DNA from: Streptomyces sp. NBC_00461
Lineage (GTDB): Bacteria > Actinomycetota > Actinomycetes > Streptomycetales > Streptomycetaceae
NCBI RefSeq assembly: GCF_036013935.1
Contig: NZ_CP107902.1
Location: forward strand, 6,171,001 to 6,235,000
DNA length: 64,000 nucleotides
Direction: 5' to 3'
Under the pieces are notes generated by a model. It searched no databases and was not told the origin of the DNA. It saw nothing but the letters and a program-made list of their open reading frames with translations. Shown here in pieces: positions 60,776-64,000 of the stretch. The position numbers were made by a program, and so were the translations under genes. Numbering within the stretch: the first letter of the stretch is position 1; every line of letters starts with the position of its first letter.

Positions 60776-60805
60776 AGAGTAGCCGGTCGGGGCCTACGCG
60801 CGTAG
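60776..60805 (-). promoter_or_regulatory. operator and promoter of the purine nucleoside phosphorylase gene
   Basis: Minus-strand -10 TACTCT (60776-60781), 7 nt before GTG 60768; a perfect CTACGCGCGTAG (60794-60805) covers the -35 region. Confidence 0.75.
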
Positions 60806-60846
60806 ATGACAGAGCTCACGGGTTTGCGATCGTTGTCTTGTCGTTT

Positions 60847-60950
60847 CCAACGAAGGGTGGGGGCGGGTGAGTGGGGGCGGGCGAAGGGGGGAGTGAGGGG
60901 GGCGAGTGGGGGTGAGTGGGGGTGGAGGGGCCTGTGGGGTGGCTGTGGGT
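60847..60950 (+). repeat. G-tract array
   Basis: About 100 nt of nearly uninterrupted G runs (GGGTGGGGGCGGGTGAG type) on the + strand, between the phosphorylase promoter and the GGCT gene, read as C runs in the minus transcript. It has strong G-quadruplex potential and no coding. Confidence 0.7.
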
Positions 60951-60958
60951 CGCTGTGC

Positions 60959-61396
60959 TCAGCAGGGGCGCTTGCGGAGTTCCATCACGTAGTCGTGCGG
61001 GGCTCCCGCAGACTCGGCGGCGTCGGCTACCTCGCCCAGGTAGCGTGCCGACGGGAGGCCGCCCTCGTAGCCGTCGAGGACGTAGGTCCACGCCGACTCC
61101 TCGCCCTCCAGGGTGTGCACGCGCACCCGCATCCGGCGGTAGACGCCCAGGCCGACGCCCTCCCAGCGGTCCATCGACTCCTCGTCGAGCGGCGCGATGT
61201 CGTACAACGCGACGAAGACCTGGGAGAGCGGGTCCTCGACGATCGTCGCCAGCGCGCCCTCCCAGCCCATGTGCTCGCCCCCGAAGGTCAGCCGCCACCC
61301 GTTCAGCCAGCCGGTGGCGCGCATCGGCGAGTGCGGGGCGCGGCGGGTCATCAGCCGCGCGTCGAGGTTGCCGGCGTACGCGGCGTAGAGCGACAT
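60959..61396 (-). CDS. gamma-glutamylcyclotransferase-like protein
   Basis: A 145-residue GGCT/AIG2-fold protein: [12 protein letters not shown] in place of the usual YGSNL loop, [45 protein letters not shown] with the acidic catalytic region, and [16 protein letters not shown]. It may cleave gamma-glutamyl amines or peptides. ATG 61396 lies 7 nt after minus-strand TACCCT (61404-61409), a probable leaderless start. Confidence 0.8.
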   Translation of the reverse strand: MSLYAAYAGNLDARLMTRRAPHSPMRATGWLNGWRLTFGGEHMGWEGALATIVEDPLSQVFVALYDIAPLDEESMDRWEGVGLGVYRRMRVRVHTLEGEESAWTYVLDGYEGGLPSARYLGEVADAAESAGAPHDYVMELRKRPC

Positions 61397-61403
61397 GGGG
61401 TCG

Positions 61404-61409
61404 AGGGTA
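61404..61409 (-). promoter_or_regulatory. -10 box of the GGCT-like gene
   Basis: TACCCT on the minus strand, 7 nt before ATG 61396; identical in box and spacing to the M20 gene promoter at 29624. Confidence 0.55.
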
Positions 61410-61499
61410 CGGCAGTCGGCACAGGGGTCTCGTGGGGATCAGCGGCCCCTTGCCAACCCATTGCCCCGCCCCGGGGCGGTAGCACCTTGAACGGTGCGG

Positions 61500-61505
61500 G
61501 ACAAT
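61500..61505 (+). promoter_or_regulatory. -10 box of the LpdA-type gene
   Basis: GACAAT, 7 nt before GTG 61513. It overlaps the alternative start ATG 61504, which argues for the GTG. Confidence 0.45.
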
Positions 61506-61512
61506 GGGGTAC

Positions 61513-62952
61513 GTGACTCGGATCGTGATCATCGGTGGCGGACCCGGCGGATACGAGGCGGCCCTGGTGGCCGCCCAGCTCGGCGCGGAGGTGACCGTCG
61601 TCGACTGCGACGGTCTGGGCGGGGCGTCGGTGCTGACCGACTGCGTGCCGTCGAAGACTCTTATTGCTACGGCCGAGGTGATGACCACCTTCGATTCGTC
61701 GTACGAGGAGCTGGGGATCATCGTCGCCGACGACACCCCGCCGCTGGAGCAGGCCGCCCGGGTGGTGGGGGTCGACCTGGGGAAGGTCAACCGGCGTGTG
61801 AAGCGGCTCGCGCTGGCCCAGTCGCACGACATCACGGCGTCCGTGACGCGTGCCGGGGCCCGGGTCATGCGGGGGCGCGGGCGGCTGGAGGGCATGCAGG
61901 CCCTCGACGGTTCGCGGAAGGTGATCGTCTCCACCGCCGACGGCAGCGAGGAGACCCTCACCGCCGATGCCGTGCTCATCGCGACCGGCGGTCATCCGCG
62001 CGAGGTGCCCGACGCCCAGCCCGACGGCGAGCGCATCCTCAACTGGACCCAGGTGTACGACCTCAACGAGCTTCCCGACGAGCTCATCGTGGTGGGGTCG
62101 GGTGTGACCGGTGCCGAGTTCGCCGGTGCCTATCAGGCGCTCGGGTCCAAGGTGACGCTGGTGTCGTCGCGCGACCGTGTGCTGCCGGGCGAGGACCCGG
62201 ATGCCGCCGCAGTCCTTGAGGACGTCTTCCGGCGGCGTGGCATGAACGTCATGGCGCGGTCGCGGGCCGCCGCCGCCAAGCGGGTCGGCGACCGGGTCGA
62301 GGTCACGCTGTCCGACGGGCGTGTCATCAGCGGTTCGCACTGTCTGATGGCGGTCGGTGCCATTCCGAACAGTGCGGGGCTGGGGCTGGAGAAGGCCGGC
62401 GTCAAGGTGCGCGAGTCCGGGCACATCTGGACCGACAAGGTCTCCCGGACGACGGCTCCCGGTGTGTACGCCGCCGGTGACGTGACCGGCGTCTTCGCCC
62501 TCGCCTCCGTGGCCGCCATGCAGGGCCGTATCGCCATGTACCACTTCCTCGGCGACGCGGTGGCCCCGCTCAATCTGAAGACCGTCTCGTCGAACGTCTT
62601 CACCGATCCCGAGATCGCGACCGTCGGCTACACGCAGGCGGACGTGGATGGCGGAAAGATCGACGCCCGGGTCGTGAAGCTGCCGTTGCTGCGTAATCCG
62701 CGGGCCAAGATGCAGGGCATCAGGGACGGCTTCGTGAAGCTGTTCTGCCGGCCGGGCACGGGCATCGTGGTCGGCGGTGTGGTCGTCTCGCCGCGCGCTT
62801 CGGAACTGATCCATCCCATCTCGATCGCCGTCGACAACAATCTGACGGTCGAACAGATCGCGAACGCGTTCACCGTGTATCCCTCCCTTTCAGGGTCGAT
62901 CGCGGAGGTCGCGCGCCAGCTCCACACGCGTAAGTCCGGCGGCGAGATCTGA
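61513..62952 (+). CDS. lpdA: NAD(P)H-quinone dehydrogenase, LpdA type
   Basis: A 479-residue flavoprotein disulfide reductase-family protein. FAD and NAD sites are IVIIGGGPGGYEAALVAAQLG and LIVVGSGVTGAEFAGAYQALG; YAAGDVTGVFALASVAAMQGR is the second FAD motif. The usual redox disulfide is lost: GGASVLTDCVPSK has only one Cys where lipoamide dehydrogenases have Cys-x4-Cys. The C-terminal His-Glu pair is replaced (ELIHPISIAV). That matches LpdA of actinobacteria (quinone reductase) rather than a dihydrolipoamide dehydrogenase. GTG 61513 is preferred over ATG 61504, which overlaps the -10 box. Confidence 0.85.
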   Translation: MTRIVIIGGGPGGYEAALVAAQLGAEVTVVDCDGLGGASVLTDCVPSKTLIATAEVMTTFDSSYEELGIIVADDTPPLEQAARVVGVDLGKVNRRVKRLALAQSHDITASVTRAGARVMRGRGRLEGMQALDGSRKVIVSTADGSEETLTADAVLIATGGHPREVPDAQPDGERILNWTQVYDLNELPDELIVVGSGVTGAEFAGAYQALGSKVTLVSSRDRVLPGEDPDAAAVLEDVFRRRGMNVMARSRAAAAKRVGDRVEVTLSDGRVISGSHCLMAVGAIPNSAGLGLEKAGVKVRESGHIWTDKVSRTTAPGVYAAGDVTGVFALASVAAMQGRIAMYHFLGDAVAPLNLKTVSSNVFTDPEIATVGYTQADVDGGKIDARVVKLPLLRNPRAKMQGIRDGFVKLFCRPGTGIVVGGVVVSPRASELIHPISIAVDNNLTVEQIANAFTVYPSLSGSIAEVARQLHTRKSGGEI

Positions 62953-63013
62953 CGGCCGAAACCGACTCCTCGCTGGTCACAGGGAGTTGTCGAGCATGCG
63001 TACGGCATAGGCG

Positions 63014-63044
63014 GGACGGGTAGGTCCTATACCACTTCCCGTCC
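63014..63044. terminator. imperfect hairpin between lpdA and the DeoR-family gene
   Basis: GGACGGG (63014-63020) pairs with CCCGTCC (63038-63044) around GTAGGTCCTATACC. It may terminate lpdA, or the inner GGTAGGTCCTATACC dyad may be an operator for the downstream regulator. Confidence 0.45.
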
Positions 63045-63105
63045 TTGTGTGCGAACAACTTCTGCTATTCGGCGCAAACTGCTGAAAGCAGACGGTCGTT
63101 GGGGT

Positions 63106-63111
63106 TACTGT
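63106..63111 (+). promoter_or_regulatory. -10 box of the DeoR-family gene
   Basis: TACTGT, 7 nt before GTG 63119. No CTACGCGCGTAG is present here. Confidence 0.55.
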
Positions 63112-63118
63112 CAGTTTC

Positions 63119-64000
63119 GTGTTCGCTGCAGAACGTCGCCAATTGATCCTCGAAATGGTGCGAGCGAATGGGGCTGTGTCGCTCCGTGAGCTCGCCCGCG
63201 TCGTCCAGACCTCCGAAGTGACCGTACGGCGGGACGTGCGCGCACTGGAGGCAGAAGGACTCCTCGACCGCCGGCACGGCGGTGCGGTATTGCCGGGCGG
63301 GTTCACGCGGGAGTCCGGCTTTCCGCAGAAATCACATCTCGCAACCGCCGAGAAGACGGCCATCGCCGACCTTGCCGCGGGCTTCGTGGAAGAGGGCGAA
63401 GCGATCGTGGTCGGGGCGGGTACGACGACACAGGAGTTGGCCCGCCGGCTCGCTCGCGTGCCCGGGCTGACCGTCGTCACCAACTCCCTTTTGGTGGCCC
63501 AGGCGTTGGCCCATGCCAACCGCGTGGAGGTCGTGATGACCGGCGGCACCCTGCGCGGCTCCAACTATGCGCTTGTGGGCAGCGGCGCCGAGCAGTCCCT
63601 GCAGGGGCTGCGGGTGTCTCGGGCCTTCCTCTCCGGGAGCGGGCTCACCGCCGAGCGCGGCCTGTCCACGTCCAACATGCTGTCGGCGTCCGTCGACCGG
63701 GCGCTCGTGCAGGCCGCCGCCGAGGTCGTCGTGCTGGCCGATCACACCAAGCTCGGCACGGACACCATGTTCCAGACCGTGCCGACGGATGTGATCACGC
63801 GGCTGGTGACGGACGAACCGCCACCGCACGACGACCGTGCGGCCACGGAGCTTCAGGCCCTCGCCGATCAAGGGGTGCAGATCGCTGTCGCCGGGGCGTC
63901 AGGGAGTTCGGCCGGTGATCCGGCCCCCCCGCGCCAAGCGCGCCGGGACGTCGCCCTGCCGGGGCCGCGGCGCGGACAGGTCTCCGGGCCGGGGGCGTCC
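63119..64000 (+). CDS. DeoR-family transcription regulator (3' end outside the window)
   Basis: At least 294 residues, open at the right edge. The N-terminal winged helix is FAAERRQLILEMVRANGAVSLRELARVVQTSEVTVRRDVRALEAEGLLDRRHGGAVLPG. The effector domain is of the DeoR C-terminal sensor (phosphosugar isomerase-like) type: AIVVGAGTTTQELARRL, TVVTNSLLVAQAL, VVMTGGTLRGSNYALVG and VVVLADHTKLG. The last 45 visible residues are Pro/Arg/Gly-rich and unusual for the family. Phosphosugar-responding DeoR proteins often control sugar or nucleoside catabolism, so it is a candidate regulator of the nearby nucleoside genes, unproven. Confidence 0.88.
   Translation, partial: MFAAERRQLILEMVRANGAVSLRELARVVQTSEVTVRRDVRALEAEGLLDRRHGGAVLPGGFTRESGFPQKSHLATAEKTAIADLAAGFVEEGEAIVVGAGTTTQELARRLARVPGLTVVTNSLLVAQALAHANRVEVVMTGGTLRGSNYALVGSGAEQSLQGLRVSRAFLSGSGLTAERGLSTSNMLSASVDRALVQAAAEVVVLADHTKLGTDTMFQTVPTDVITRLVTDEPPPHDDRAATELQALADQGVQIAVAGASGSSAGDPAPPRQARRDVALPGPRRGQVSGPGAS

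Noticed and set aside
60768..60819. longer N-terminus of the purine nucleoside phosphorylase (start at 60819)
   Set aside because: It would place the operator and -10 box inside the coding sequence and adds residues foreign to the family.
1..64000. tRNA genes, rRNA, CRISPR arrays, transposases, phage genes or attachment sites
   Set aside because: Looked for by eye (tRNA arms, regular spacer-repeat patterns, DDE/Tyr/Ser recombinase motifs) and none found; a tRNAscan or IS search would be decisive.

Overview
The window is actinobacterial chromosome, almost certainly Streptomyces: very high G+C with G/C-ending codons, many GTG (and some TTG) starts, promoters of the form nAnnnT placed 6-8 nt before a start codon, short GC-rich interspersed palindromes, and gene order recalled from memory as like the S. 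coelicolor afsQ region. No tRNA, rRNA, CRISPR array, IS element or phage gene was seen.

Region by region. (1) 1-8.6 kb: 3' part of a GH20 hexosaminidase, conserved unknowns, a DHA2 drug exporter, a secreted PGRP/amidase and a secreted OB-fold protein. (2) 9-12.6 kb: two tandem paralogous modules, each an ECF sigma factor followed by a single-pass membrane protein. (3) 12.8-17.6 kb: L,D-transpeptidase lipoprotein, acyl-CoA mutase large chain, and a divergent TetR/flavin monooxygenase pair with two mirror-image operators. (4) 17.6-26.3 kb: a cell-surface glycopolymer locus (acyltransferase, polysialyltransferase-like and family-2 glycosyltransferases, a CMP-nonulosonate synthetase/HAD fusion, a NeuB-type synthase lacking its SAF domain), consistent with Kdn-type teichulosonic acid. 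(5) 26.6-29.3 kb: an LAxTG sortase substrate, a frame-broken ATPase-domain gene and a methyltransferase. (6) 29.6-38.1 kb: M20 amidohydrolase, then a nucleoside uptake and salvage operon (BMP lipoprotein, ATPase with an apparent ATC start, two permeases, cytidine deaminase, thymidine phosphorylase). (7) 38.2-44 kb: AEC transporter, STAS protein, SnoaL-type ECF sigma factor, MFS/LysR pair, unusual alpha/beta hydrolase. (8) 44.1-51.5 kb: adenosine deaminase, small secreted protein, PspC and VanZ proteins, the AfsQ1-Q2-Q3 two-component system divergent from sigQ, and a P-loop kinase. (9) 52-64 kb: deoC with two aldehyde dehydrogenase-like genes, PH-domain membrane proteins, a phosphohexomutase/phosphopentomutase, purine nucleoside phosphorylase, a GGCT-like protein, an LpdA-type flavoprotein and the start of a DeoR-family regulator.

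The most interesting signal is a 12-bp palindrome, CTACGCGCGTAG. It is perfect before add (44111), deoC (55368) and the purine nucleoside phosphorylase gene (60794), and near-perfect before the BMP lipoprotein gene (31054) and the transporter ATPase gene (32309). In each case it lies against or over a promoter. Together these units import nucleosides, deaminate and phosphorolyse them, convert pentose-1-phosphate to pentose-5-phosphate, split deoxyribose-5-phosphate and oxidise acetaldehyde. This looks like a dispersed nucleoside-catabolism regulon under one repressor.
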